Origin: Shewanella sp. KT0246
GTDB taxonomy: Bacteria > Pseudomonadota > Gammaproteobacteria > Enterobacterales > Shewanellaceae
Assembly (NCBI RefSeq): GCF_019654955.1
Contig: NZ_BPEV01000021.1
Location: 1 to 64,000 of the forward strand
DNA length: 64,000 nucleotides
Direction: 5' to 3'
This document shows positions 16,483 to 25,539 of this stretch, piece after piece (the first letter of the stretch is position 1; every line of letters starts with the position of its first letter). Below the pieces are notes generated by a model. It did no database searches. It was not told where the DNA came from and saw nothing but the letters and a program-made list of their open reading frames with translations. The position numbers and the translations under genes were made by a program.

Positions 16483-18186
16483 TTAATAAATACTGCACCC
16501 TAAACTGCTCTTAGACTGAACAAACTTGACTTCACCATTTGGCTCATAATCTTCAATATTAATTTGCTGTTGCGTCTTAATATAATCATAAAGTTCAATA
16601 GCATCCACGTAGCCTGCTTCTAAAATATTAATCTTAGGATAGTTATCACCACCTGCGGCGCTAAAGCTTGGGATCGAGAAGGTATAAGTTTCGTTAATAT
16701 CAAAAGGCTTGTTGTTTATGCTATGGATCTCAACATCTTGATCGCGACATTTCACTGTCATATCAATACCATAAAACTGTGCATAAGCTCCGCTAGTACG
16801 CGTATTAGACGCTACTTTTGATAAGTATTTAACCAGCTTTTCACCGGTCATTTCAGCAAAACCTATGGTATTTGAAAAAGGTTGTACCGTTAATACATCA
16901 CGATATGCGACCTCGCCTGCTTGAATGGATGCCCTTACACCACCTGAATTCATAATGCCAAAATCAGCACGTACTTTTTCACTGTGTACTTTAGCGATTA
17001 ACCGACCTAAGTTAGTTTGCTGCGCACGAACCACTTTACGCTCACCTTGTAATAAGCCGTCAACACGACCAATAATCACATCAAGTTCAGCACTGCCCTT
17101 TTCTTGATATGGAAGTAAAGCAGCTTCTACTTTGGCATTTCTCTCTATTGGTTCAGCAACTGGCCAAGCTAGCTTTTTACCAAAAGCCATACGCTTAAGG
17201 TTAATAGGAATTAATTGATAGTCGACTAAATAAAGTTTGCCATTAATGTACTCAAAATCTGCACGGCCTACATAACGTCCCCATTCGTGAGCTTGCATTA
17301 TATAGGTGCCATTTTGCTTATCTGGGCGACATGAGTCCCCCGGCATAAAGCGTTTATCATACTCACTGTTGCGACCACTCATACACACAGGGTTTTGGGA
17401 GTGTCCACCGATAATAGCATCAAGCATGCCTTCTTCAAGCTCACGAGCCATAGTGACATCACCTGGTGCATTACTACCAAATTCGCCATTTTCATAATGG
17501 CCCATATGCGTTGCAGCAAACACAAGATCGACTTTTTCATTTGCCTTTATTTGTGGAATAAGCTGCTTCATTTCTGCAATAGGATTAGTGAAGGTAAGCG
17601 TTTCGGTATGTAACGGATTGGTCAATTTAGGTGTGTCATGTGTCGTCAGACCCACTACCGCAACATTCAAATCCCCCAAGGTAAACATCTTGTAAGGCTC
17701 AAAATAACGCTCTTGAGTATCTTTTCGATAAATATTTGCCGCTAACATTGGAAAGTTAGCCAGCTCCGCTTGCTCATCTAAAATAGATAAAGGGTTATCA
17801 AATTCATGGTTACCAACGGCCATGGCATCGTAACCAATCATGTTCATACCAATAAAATCAGGTACTGCTTTTTGTAAATCAGATTCTGGTACACCGGTGT
17901 TAATATCACCGCCTGATAACACCAGTGTATGACCACCTTCAGCAGCGACCTGTTTGCGTATACCATCAATTACCGTAAAACGCGCAGCCATTCCGGCTTC
18001 ACCCGCTTTATTGTGCCAAAAACGGCCATGGTTATCATTGGTATGTAGCACAGTAAATTTAGTGCAATTATCATCTGTACATGCTGGACGTTGCTCACAA
18101 CCGCTTAATGTAAGGAAGCTAATTGTGGCTACAGCCAAACTTAAGGTTAGTGATATCACTGACCTTGGCGGAATATTTATTATCAT
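16483..18186 (-). CDS. UshA-like 5'-nucleotidase / metallophosphatase lipoprotein (copy 1)
   Basis: A 567-residue exported enzyme of the 5'-nucleotidase family (bifunctional UDP-sugar hydrolase/5'-nucleotidase). The signal ends in Leu-Ser-Gly-Cys30, so it is a lipoprotein. The N-terminal metallophosphatase domain has 'HTNDNHGRFW' (Asp51, His53), 'AVGNHEFDNPLS' and 'GGHSQNPVC'; the C-terminal substrate domain has 'MNSGGVRASI' and 'PSFSAAGGDNYP'. It probably strips phosphate from external nucleotides for salvage. It closely resembles the gene at 19357-21069, and a carboxylesterase gene lies between the two. It has its own terminator. Confidence 0.92.
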   Translation of the reverse strand: MIINIPPRSVISLTLSLAVATISFLTLSGCEQRPACTDDNCTKFTVLHTNDNHGRFWHNKAGEAGMAARFTVIDGIRKQVAAEGGHTLVLSGGDINTGVPESDLQKAVPDFIGMNMIGYDAMAVGNHEFDNPLSILDEQAELANFPMLAANIYRKDTQERYFEPYKMFTLGDLNVAVVGLTTHDTPKLTNPLHTETLTFTNPIAEMKQLIPQIKANEKVDLVFAATHMGHYENGEFGSNAPGDVTMARELEEGMLDAIIGGHSQNPVCMSGRNSEYDKRFMPGDSCRPDKQNGTYIMQAHEWGRYVGRADFEYINGKLYLVDYQLIPINLKRMAFGKKLAWPVAEPIERNAKVEAALLPYQEKGSAELDVIIGRVDGLLQGERKVVRAQQTNLGRLIAKVHSEKVRADFGIMNSGGVRASIQAGEVAYRDVLTVQPFSNTIGFAEMTGEKLVKYLSKVASNTRTSGAYAQFYGIDMTVKCRDQDVEIHSINNKPFDINETYTFSIPSFSAAGGDNYPKINILEAGYVDAIELYDYIKTQQQINIEDYEPNGEVKFVQSKSSLGCSIY

Positions 18187-18523
18187 TATTCTATCCGTAT
18201 TCTATCTGCGTTCTTAGATTTTAAATCTTGATGCATTTGACACATTCACATTAGTCGTCAAACATATTAACAAAATAACATCATTACATGTCATTTTTTT
18301 GAATCCAACTCCTTAAATAACAATAGTTTAATATATAAAAATAAGGCGTAATTATGCACAATTTAGAACACACACGCATAACCTTTAGGCTTATAAGACA
18401 AATAAAAAAGGGCTTGGCGTTAGTGTTATTTAATACACTAACGCCAAGCCCTTTATTTTACGTTTTTTATTGCTGCCACCAATCTATTCGCAACAACGTA
18501 CAATTATACTAATTACAAAACAA
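18187..18523. other. Intergenic region between esterase and UshA-like genes
   Basis: This 337-bp gap holds the strong hairpin at 18407-18454 and, presumably, the promoter of the UshA-like gene. I see no small gene in it. Confidence 0.6.
18407..18454 (-). terminator. Strong bidirectional terminator after the esterase gene
   Basis: A perfect 20-base stem (AAAGGGCTTGGCGTTAGTGT and its complement) with an 8-base loop, A-rich before and T-rich after on both strands. It should end esterase transcription and insulate the downstream nucleotidase gene. Confidence 0.92.
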
Positions 18524-19204
18524 TTAACGAATTAACTTACTTGCAATCCACTCACCAATCTCATTTAATTGTTCAGGAATAACACTGTGCGGCATAGGGA
18601 AAGTTTTCCAAGTCGACGCATAACCGGCTTTATTTAACGCATTATAGGCCATTTTTCCTGCAAATAATGGCACGACTTCGTCTTGCTCACCATGATGTTG
18701 CAACAAAGGCGTATTAGCATTAGCTGGATGCAAATCATCTGGTAAGGTTTCACCTGCTGGTAAGTAACAAGATAAAGCCATAATACCTGCAAGTTTGTGC
18801 TCAAAACGTAAGCCACTAAATAAGCTCATCACGCCGCCTTGGCTAAAGCCTGCAAGAATAATGTTCTCAGCGGCAATACCTGCTTCTATTTGCTCATGAA
18901 TCAGCGCCTTAACTGCTTTTTCTGATGCTAATACGCCATTAATGTCCGCACGATCGTGTAAGTCCATACTTTTAATGTCGTACCATGAGCGCATGATGTA
19001 ACCACCGTTAATGGTTACGGGTTGTTCTGGTGCATGAGGAAATACAAATCGAATGCTGTGATCTTGTGGTAAACCCAATAAAGGCACCACTGGTGCAAAG
19101 CCAGCTCCCGAATCACCTAAACCATGTAACCAAATCACACAAGCAGTGGCTAAAGTAGTAGGTTCAACAGTAATACGTTCAAGTGCAGTAGTTGCAGACG
19201 ACAT
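18524..19204 (-). CDS. Alpha/beta-hydrolase carboxylesterase (acyl-protein thioesterase type)
   Basis: A 226-residue cytosolic esterase of the phospholipase/carboxylesterase (Abhydrolase_2) family. 'VIWLHGLGDSGAGF' forms the oxyanion-hole region, 'LAGFSQGGVMSLF' holds the nucleophilic Ser, 'GEQDEVVPL' the acid Asp and 'PMPHSVIPEQL' the catalytic His. It hydrolyses short or medium acyl esters. Length and motifs match the family fully. It lies between two UshA-like paralogues on the same strand but has strong terminators on both sides, so it is transcribed alone. Confidence 0.92.
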   Translation of the reverse strand: MSSATTALERITVEPTTLATACVIWLHGLGDSGAGFAPVVPLLGLPQDHSIRFVFPHAPEQPVTINGGYIMRSWYDIKSMDLHDRADINGVLASEKAVKALIHEQIEAGIAAENIILAGFSQGGVMSLFSGLRFEHKLAGIMALSCYLPAGETLPDDLHPANANTPLLQHHGEQDEVVPLFAGKMAYNALNKAGYASTWKTFPMPHSVIPEQLNEIGEWIASKLIR

Positions 19205-19286
19205 GATTTATTCCCTATTAATTTTTTGCGGCTATCTTAACTTAAACAATCTAGTCCGTTAACCGCTAACTTAAGAATGAAAAACA

Positions 19287-19312
19287 AAAAAGGTAGCCTA
19301 AGCTACCTTTTT
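19287..19312 (-). terminator. Terminator of the second UshA-like gene
   Basis: AGGTAGC/GCTACCT with a CTAA loop, extended by A/T pairs and followed on the minus strand by a T run. Confidence 0.85.
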
Positions 19313-19356
19313 AATTAACTGCGTTTCTCTAAATAAAGAGCTGCGATCAGCACCTT

Positions 19357-21069
19357 TTATTCAGCACAGCTTTTAACGAGAGTTCCATCACGGTAAAAGT
19401 TTAATTGACCTTCTACTGGCGCATAATCTTCTACTGATATCTCAGGATTAGCAACAAAGTACTCACGGAATACTGCAGCGTCTACTAGCTGAGTATCAAT
19501 ATAGTTCGGGTGTTGATTGATGATTGGGTAATCATCACCACCTGCAGCACTAAAATGGATCACTGAGAATGTGTAGTTTTCTTGTTCATCAAATGCACGA
19601 CCACCTAATGAAGCAATATCGACAGTACCTTCAGTACATTGAACATCCATAGCAACATTATTCAATTGTGGGTAACCGCCACCAGTTTTAACTGCTACGT
19701 TAGCTAAGTAATCTTTTACTTCGCTACCTGTCATTGTCACGTAAGCAACAAAGTTACCAAATGGTTGTACAGTTAATACGTCACGGTAAGAGATATCACC
19801 TTCAGCAATTGATGCGCGAATACCACCTGAATTCATCACACCAAAATCAGCTGTAACATTGAAGTTGTTAGTCACAAATTCTGAGTAAGCTGTAGTGAGT
19901 AAGTTACCTAAGTTAGTTTGCTCAACACGCACCACTTCACGGTCGCCTTCTAACTTACCGTCAGTGTATGAAATCACTACATCAAGTAACTCTTGGCCAC
20001 GTTCTTGATATGGCTTTAACATATCGTAAACCGTTTGATCTTTTTCGATTTCTTCAGTGATAAAGACTAACTCACCGTTATCATCTTCTTCTTTTAAGTT
20101 AATTGGAATTAACGAGTAGTTTGCTAACGTTAGCTCACCGTCCATGTATTCAAAATCAGCACGGCCGACGTATTTACCCCACTCATGTGCTTGCATGATG
20201 TAAGTGCCGTTTTGCTGATCAGGTTTACATTCATCACCAGGTGCAAAATCTGCGTACTCGTCACCTTCCATACATACAGGATTTTGTGAGTGACCACCAA
20301 TGATTGCGTGTAATTGACCTTCTTCTACAGAGCGCGCTAACATCACATCACCAGCGGCTTCAGTACCGTGGTTACCATCGGCATAATGGCCCATATGCGT
20401 TACAGCAAACACCATATCAACTTCTTCGTTCGCTTCGATTTCAGCTAATACTTTTGGTAACTCAACTTGTGGATCAGTAAACTCTAAGTTATCAACATTT
20501 TCAGGGTTAACGATTTTAGGCGTATCAACGGTTGTGAAACCAATGATAGCCACTTTAAGACCGTTTATTTCGAAAACACGGTATGGTTCAAAGTAACGTT
20601 CTTCAGCATTTTTATCGTAAATGTTTGCAGCAAGCATTGGGAAGTTAGCAAGAGTCGCTTGCATATCTAACGTGCTTAGCGGGTTATCAAACTCATGGTT
20701 ACCCACTGCCATCGCATCGTAGCCAAGTAAATTCATCCCTACAAAGTCAGGAATCGCTTCTTGCATATCAGATTCAGGAACACCTGTATTGATGTCACCA
20801 CCTGATAATAAAATCGTTTCGTTTCCACGACCTTCGACTTCTGCGCGAATTTGGTCGATAACAGTTTTACGTGCAGCCATACCGTATTCACCATCGCTGT
20901 TTTCCCAAAAGCGACCGTGGTTATCATTGGTATGAATGACGGTAAAGCTAGTACAAGCATCGCCTGCAGCTTCACATGCTGTTTGATCTTTATCATCGTC
21001 ACTACTACAACCAGACAATGCAGCAATAACGGCTGTAGCAACTAATCCTTTGTATAATGTGTTTTTCAT
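19357..21069 (-). CDS. UshA-like 5'-nucleotidase / metallophosphatase lipoprotein (copy 2)
   Basis: A 570-residue paralogue of the protein at 16483-18186. The signal ends in Leu-Ser-Gly-Cys21, followed by an acidic spacer (SSDDDKDQ). Metallophosphatase motifs are 'HTNDNHGRFW' (Asp49, His51), 'GNHEFDNPLS' and 'GGHSQNPVC'; the C-terminal domain has 'MNSGGIRASI' and 'FSAAGGDDYPI'. Both copies keep all visible catalytic residues, so both are probably active, perhaps with different nucleotide or UDP-sugar preference or different phosphate control. This copy is more acidic overall. Confidence 0.92.
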   Translation of the reverse strand: MKNTLYKGLVATAVIAALSGCSSDDDKDQTACEAAGDACTSFTVIHTNDNHGRFWENSDGEYGMAARKTVIDQIRAEVEGRGNETILLSGGDINTGVPESDMQEAIPDFVGMNLLGYDAMAVGNHEFDNPLSTLDMQATLANFPMLAANIYDKNAEERYFEPYRVFEINGLKVAIIGFTTVDTPKIVNPENVDNLEFTDPQVELPKVLAEIEANEEVDMVFAVTHMGHYADGNHGTEAAGDVMLARSVEEGQLHAIIGGHSQNPVCMEGDEYADFAPGDECKPDQQNGTYIMQAHEWGKYVGRADFEYMDGELTLANYSLIPINLKEEDDNGELVFITEEIEKDQTVYDMLKPYQERGQELLDVVISYTDGKLEGDREVVRVEQTNLGNLLTTAYSEFVTNNFNVTADFGVMNSGGIRASIAEGDISYRDVLTVQPFGNFVAYVTMTGSEVKDYLANVAVKTGGGYPQLNNVAMDVQCTEGTVDIASLGGRAFDEQENYTFSVIHFSAAGGDDYPIINQHPNYIDTQLVDAAVFREYFVANPEISVEDYAPVEGQLNFYRDGTLVKSCAE

Positions 21070-21549
21070 GATCTAACCCCTAATCAATTTCATTTTTATA
21101 TTTACGAGCTACCCAGCTCTACGCAGAATGGTAGCAAACACTGGACTAGTTTTATGTCATTTTCATTACAAAGTGTGACATTTAACTCAATAATAACAAT
21201 AAGTTATACAAATAATTACATTAACAACAAAGACAATGTTTTTGGGGCTGCGCATTAGCATGCTCGTTAATCAAAACAATCAATTAAAAACTGAGTTAAG
21301 CCTTTATTTACGCATAAAATAAATCGAAACAAGCTTCCAACTAGATTGTCTTTTAATACGAACATCCACAAAAAATCTCACAACTGGAGCTAAGTCACAG
21401 TTTGACTTTTCCACTCCATGATGTAGTTCGATTTTACTCAACGATTAAACCGTTTCACTTAATCGAATGAAACTGACAAATTTATGAGATTTTATTCGAT
21501 TTACTTCATTGCTATGATTAATTTCTAGCATTCAAGCGTAGGGGTTAGT
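21070..21549. other. Divergent promoter region
   Basis: A 480-bp AT-rich gap between the UshA-like gene (minus) and the glutathionyl-hydroquinone reductase gene (plus). It must hold both promoters. I see no gene, no clear operator and no strong inverted repeat. Confidence 0.5.
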
Positions 21550-22554
21550 ATGGGGTTATTACAGAATGGTCAGTGGGTTGATCAATGGTATGCCATGAAA
21601 GAAAATGGCGGTAAATTCCAGAGGGAAGAAGCTCAATTAAGAAATTGGATTACTCAAGATGGTACTGCTGGACCTAATGGAACCTCAGGGTTTAAAGCTG
21701 AGTCTGCTCGATATCATTTATATGTTTCACTGGCCTGTCCTTGGGCTCACCGTACTTTGATTTTTAGACAATTAAAGCAACTTACCAATCATATTGATAT
21801 CACTGTCGTTGAGCCACATATGTTGACTAATGGCTGGGAATTTAAAGGGCCGAACCAGTCACAAACAGCTCATTCTATTGCCGGAGCTCAGAACGAGCCC
21901 TTATTCAATAAAGACTTTATGTATCAAATATACCAACTAGCGAAACCCGATTACAACGGTCGTGTAACTGTGCCAGTTTTATGGGACAAACAGCAAAATA
22001 CCATTGTGAGTAATGAATCATCTGAAATCATTAGAATGTTCAATTTTGCATTTAATCACATAACTGGTAATGAAGATGACTACTATCCAGATCAATTACG
22101 CAGCGAAATTGATGCTCTCAATGACATTATTTATGCAAATATCAATAATGGTGTTTATCGTTCAGGCTTTGCGACAAGCCAGCAAGCTTATGAAGAGGCA
22201 GTATACCCGCTGTTTGAAACCTTAGACACTTTAGATAAACGACTTAGTCAGCAAAGATACTTAACAGGTAGAGATATCACCGAAGCGGATTGGCGGCTAT
22301 TTACCACATTAATACGATTTGATTGTGTATACGTTGGCCATTTTAAAACCAATATACGTACGATTGAATCTTACCGACATTTATCAGCTTATGTGCGCGA
22401 TTTATATCAGCAACCCGGTATCGCAGAAACCGTTAATTTCGAACATATCAAACAACATTATTATTTCAGTCACCAGCAAATAAACCCAACTCAAGTGGTT
22501 CCCGCAGGCCCTATTATTGACTATATGCGCCCACACCATCGAGCTAGTTTATAA
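21550..22554 (+). CDS. yqjG: Glutathionyl-hydroquinone reductase (YqjG type)
   Basis: A 334-residue glutathione transferase of the Xi class, which reduces glutathionyl-hydroquinones and so clears quinone adducts. The catalytic Cys63 lies in 'SLACPWAHRTLI', in the same position as in E. coli YqjG. 'RVTVPVLWDKQ', 'IVSNESSEIIRMFN' (glutathione-binding segment) and 'LTEADWRLF'-like 'ITEADWRLFTTLIRFD' in the helical domain complete the picture. AGGGG precedes the ATG. It is monocistronic. Confidence 0.93.
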   Translation: MGLLQNGQWVDQWYAMKENGGKFQREEAQLRNWITQDGTAGPNGTSGFKAESARYHLYVSLACPWAHRTLIFRQLKQLTNHIDITVVEPHMLTNGWEFKGPNQSQTAHSIAGAQNEPLFNKDFMYQIYQLAKPDYNGRVTVPVLWDKQQNTIVSNESSEIIRMFNFAFNHITGNEDDYYPDQLRSEIDALNDIIYANINNGVYRSGFATSQQAYEEAVYPLFETLDTLDKRLSQQRYLTGRDITEADWRLFTTLIRFDCVYVGHFKTNIRTIESYRHLSAYVRDLYQQPGIAETVNFEHIKQHYYFSHQQINPTQVVPAGPIIDYMRPHHRASL

Positions 22555-22579
22555 ACGTCAATTGCACCTGAGTATAGCG

Positions 22580-22807
22580 TTACTCAGGAGCAATACCTAT
22601 CACTTCTAAGACTTCATAAAATTGCTGGTTATTGTCGAGCTGAATACTCCAACGCACCGCGCCTGCATCGGCAATAAGTAGTAATCTGTCAGCAATACAT
22701 TTGATGTCATCAACCATTGCAATTAATACAATATTATTCACATTCAAACGGCATTGCACTTCAAAAGGAGTGACGACTAATTTGCCTTGTGAAAATTCAA
22801 TAATCAT
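22580..22807 (-). CDS. Small protein, probable DUF3389 family
   Basis: A 75-residue cytosolic protein starting 'MIIEFSQGKLVVTPFEVQ' with alternating hydrophobic residues, likely all-beta. The opening resembles DUF3389 proteins of Shewanella and Vibrio as I remember them. The function is unknown. It lies convergent to the YqjG gene (25-bp gap) and 138 bp downstream of the SlyD-like gene, from which a terminator separates it. Confidence 0.7.
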   Translation of the reverse strand: MIIEFSQGKLVVTPFEVQCRLNVNNIVLIAMVDDIKCIADRLLLIADAGAVRWSIQLDNNQQFYEVLEVIGIAPE

Positions 22808-22843
22808 TAATACATTTCCGATTTAACTGAGCTGAAAACAAAA

Positions 22844-22868
22844 ATCCCAAGTGATATTCACTTGGGAT
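22844..22868 (-). terminator. Terminator of the SlyD-like gene
   Basis: ATCCCAAGTG/CACTTGGGAT stem with a 5-base loop and a T run on the minus strand; it lies just upstream of the small DUF3389-like gene. Confidence 0.85.
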
Positions 22869-22945
22869 CAAAACAAGAATTTGGGTTTAAACAGAAACTT
22901 GTTATCATTTAAAATTGTCACTTAATCATTGATTATTAATCAAAA

Positions 22946-23428
22946 TTAATGCTGATGACCGCCTTCACCATGTGAATGGCCGTGAGCAATTTCTTCATCA
23001 GTTGCTTCACGAATCTCAACCACTTCAATATCAAAGGTCAATTCACGGCCTGATAAAGGGTGGTTAGTATCGATGGTTGCCATAAACTTACCTACTTTAA
23101 CCACTGTCACTTGGCGCTGGCCTTGTTCAGTGTTAACAATTGCAGGCATACCCGCTTTCCATACTTTAGCGCCTTGCAGGTGCTTAACAGAAACGCGCTG
23201 CTCAGCTGCTTCCATACGTTCGCCGTAAGTAGCAGCAGCTGGAGGTGTCACGCTAAACTTAGCGCCCGCTTCTTTGCCTGTAATCGCATCTTCAATACCT
23301 GGCATCATGTTGTCATGGCCATGTAAGTAAGCAATAGGTGATCCACCTTCATTAGTCTCAATTACTTCGCCTTTTTCATCACGAAGCGTGTAGTTGAAAC
23401 GTACTACCATATTATCTTGAGCTGTCAT
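22946..23428 (-). CDS. FKBP-type peptidyl-prolyl isomerase, SlyD-like
   Basis: A 160-residue proline isomerase and chaperone. The FKBP core is split by an insert-in-flap domain as in SlyD: 'VVRFNYTLRDEKGEVIETNEGGSPIAYLHGHDNMMPGIEDAITGKEAGAK' is read here in short as the FKBP half, then 'ATYGER' and 'NHPLSGRELTFDIEVVEIREAT'. The C-terminal tail 'HGHSHGEGGHQH' is His-rich and should bind nickel or zinc. It is shorter than E. coli SlyD and lacks its Cys-rich tail, so it may be a SlyD paralogue. Confidence 0.9.
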   Translation of the reverse strand: MTAQDNMVVRFNYTLRDEKGEVIETNEGGSPIAYLHGHDNMMPGIEDAITGKEAGAKFSVTPPAAATYGERMEAAEQRVSVKHLQGAKVWKAGMPAIVNTEQGQRQVTVVKVGKFMATIDTNHPLSGRELTFDIEVVEIREATDEEIAHGHSHGEGGHQH

Positions 23429-23595
23429 CGAATGTCCTTAATTTACTTCGATTTCAATAATTGCCGCAGCTTAACAAATCGTCTAACAAGCTGCCAGCAA
23501 AAGCCGTATTAAATCGGCATTGCTGTGAATCTACAATAAAGAGCTTGAGGGAGAGGTTAACCGCTATCGAGTCAGATTTTTGATTATCCCCTTAC

Positions 23596-24810
23596 TTACT
23601 CATTTAATGTCATACCCAGAGCGGTAAAGGTTTTTTCATCTGGAAAACCATCAGCAACAAGGTCTTTACTGCGCTGAAAAGCTTGCACACCAGCAATCGA
23701 ATTACGCCCTAAAACGCCATCTGGTTTGCCAACATCAAAACCTAACTCATTCAGTTTTGCTTGCATGACTTTAATATCGCTACGGTTAAACATACCATGC
23801 TCTGGGGCACTTACTGCCAGTGGCGCAGCACCATTGATTCGGTCAGCTAAATGCCCGACGGCAATGGCATAAAACTCTGAACGATTCCAACGCATAATTA
23901 CGTCAAAATTGTCATACCCTAAAAAAGCAGGCCCCGTATGACCAGACGGCACATACAATGACGCATTCATATCTGGCGTAGACAGCGCTTTACCACTTGT
24001 TTGAGTGATATTAAGTTCTGACCACTTGGTTAACGATTGCGGATGTTTACGGCCTAAATATTGGTAATCGTAATTTTCAGGTAGGCTTACTTCTCGCCCC
24101 CAACGCTCGTTGGGCTTCCAACCTAATTGTTGTAAAAAGTTAGCTGCCGAGGTTAAAGCATCTGCTGTACTATTCCACAAATCAACTTTACCATCACCGT
24201 CACCATCAACGGCATATTTGGCATAATTAGTTGGCATAAATTGAGTATGCCCCATAGCGCCAGCCCAAGACCCCACCATAGTGGCATCATCGAACTGATA
24301 CTTTTCTTTAAGTTTCAATGCCTGCATTAACTCATTAGTAAAGTAATCACTACGTCGAGGATCGCACGCTAATGTGGCTAAAGAGTTGAGCACTGACATT
24401 TTCCCTTTGTAGCCACCGAAATTGGTTTCTAGACCCCAAAAGGAAATAATATATTGCCCAGGAACACCATACTTAATTGTTAACTTGTCTAATAACTCAC
24501 GGTTTTCTGCCAATAAACGGCGCCCTTCTTTGACGCGCCAGTCTGTAACACGCTTATTAAAATAATTACCGAAAGTTTGGCTAAATTCAGGCTGCTGATT
24601 ATCGAGTTCTATGACGCGAGGAATAAATTTGAGACTAGCAACGCTAGTATTAATGGTTTGTTCAGATAAACCTTCACTACGAGCTTTGATTTTAAGGTTA
24701 TCAACACATTGAGAAAAATTGTCAGGCGCTGCAATAGATTGAAGACTTACAAAGCAACTAGAAAGTAATAACACTGACTTTAAAACTGGGGACACTTTAA
24801 CACTCACCAT
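23596..24810 (-). CDS. Lytic murein transglycosylase, MltB family
   Basis: A 404-residue exported peptidoglycan-cleaving enzyme. Signal peptide to about residue 28 (no clear lipobox), SLT_2 catalytic domain (about 31-325) with catalytic Glu128 in 'FWGLETNFGGYKG', plus 'CDPRRSDYFTNEL', 'GSWAGAMGHTQFMP' and 'DGDGDGKVDLW' (a calcium-type loop). A C-terminal peptidoglycan-binding domain (about 340-400, 'VMQAKLNELGFDVGKPDGVLGRN') follows. It cleaves the glycan strand to form anhydromuramic ends during wall turnover. It is transcribed alone. Confidence 0.93.
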   Translation of the reverse strand: MVSVKVSPVLKSVLLLSSCFVSLQSIAAPDNFSQCVDNLKIKARSEGLSEQTINTSVASLKFIPRVIELDNQQPEFSQTFGNYFNKRVTDWRVKEGRRLLAENRELLDKLTIKYGVPGQYIISFWGLETNFGGYKGKMSVLNSLATLACDPRRSDYFTNELMQALKLKEKYQFDDATMVGSWAGAMGHTQFMPTNYAKYAVDGDGDGKVDLWNSTADALTSAANFLQQLGWKPNERWGREVSLPENYDYQYLGRKHPQSLTKWSELNITQTSGKALSTPDMNASLYVPSGHTGPAFLGYDNFDVIMRWNRSEFYAIAVGHLADRINGAAPLAVSAPEHGMFNRSDIKVMQAKLNELGFDVGKPDGVLGRNSIAGVQAFQRSKDLVADGFPDEKTFTALGMTLNE

Positions 24811-25028
24811 AAATGAATACTTCTACAAATAATGACTGTTCACATCGTGACTGATAGCGATTCAGGAAACAAGAGGCTTTAAGTCTTAAATATTGAAAAT
24901 ATGTGTTTATAAGGTTAATTTCAGTTCATGTTTAAATTGATCTTGTCACATTAGCTTAATAGTGTTTTGTATTGATTAGAGTTACCGTATAATCGTTATG
25001 TTAATTGAATTCATCAAAGAGACTAATC

Positions 25029-25388
25029 ATGATTGAACAAACCCCTGCTGTTACAAGCTTTATTGAGAACGTTAAAGAACATCAAGTCCTATGGGGCTTA
25101 GCGGATGAAACGGGCGAAGGTTGGGTTGTATGTGACTCTTCTGAATTTGAAGAAACTGATGTTATGCCTTTATGGTCAACAGAATCTGCTGCGTCAAGCC
25201 ATTGCACTGAAGAGTGGGCTGAATACAAAGCCGTTAAAATCAGCCTAAATGAGTTTTTAGAATACTGGGTTGGTGACTTAAACGAAGATGGTGTTTTAGT
25301 CGGTTTAGATTGGATAGCTGATGAAGAGTGTATCGAAGTCGACCCTATCGTTTTAGCTAAAGAATTAGTTGACGTAGAAGCTGAATAA
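25029..25388 (+). CDS. DUF2750 family protein
   Basis: A 119-residue acidic protein: 'GLADETGEGWVVCDSSEFEETDVMPLWSTESAASSHCTEEWAEYKAVKISLNEFLEYWV' is the DUF2750 core (quoted here only to be paraphrased: a 'W..CDS...E..V.P.WS....A' pattern). Function unknown; cytosolic. The start at 25029 is used because it is the first Met near an AGAG sequence; the eight extra codons upstream look non-coding. A TATAAT box lies at 24988-24993. Confidence 0.8.
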   Translation: MIEQTPAVTSFIENVKEHQVLWGLADETGEGWVVCDSSEFEETDVMPLWSTESAASSHCTEEWAEYKAVKISLNEFLEYWVGDLNEDGVLVGLDWIADEECIEVDPIVLAKELVDVEAE

Positions 25389-25447
25389 TTGGTTAGAATA
25401 CATTGATTTTAAGTAATCAATGTGAGTATAAAACGACTGTTTGAAAT

Positions 25448-25496
25448 AAAGCTGCATTGAGGAATCGTATCTATTGCGAAACTCGGCAGCTTTTTT
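25448..25496 (+). terminator. Possible terminator of the DUF2750 gene
   Basis: AAAGCTGC and GCAGCTTT separated by 30 bases and followed by a T run (25490-25496). The large loop lowers confidence. Confidence 0.5.
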
Positions 25497-25539
25497 ATTG
25501 AATCATATTTATTAAGTACTAATTGATTAAAGGTCTTTT

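Noticed and set aside
20739..21041. 100-codon frame inside the second UshA-like gene
   Set aside because: Same-strand frame overlapping the signal peptide and catalytic domain; no ribosome site.
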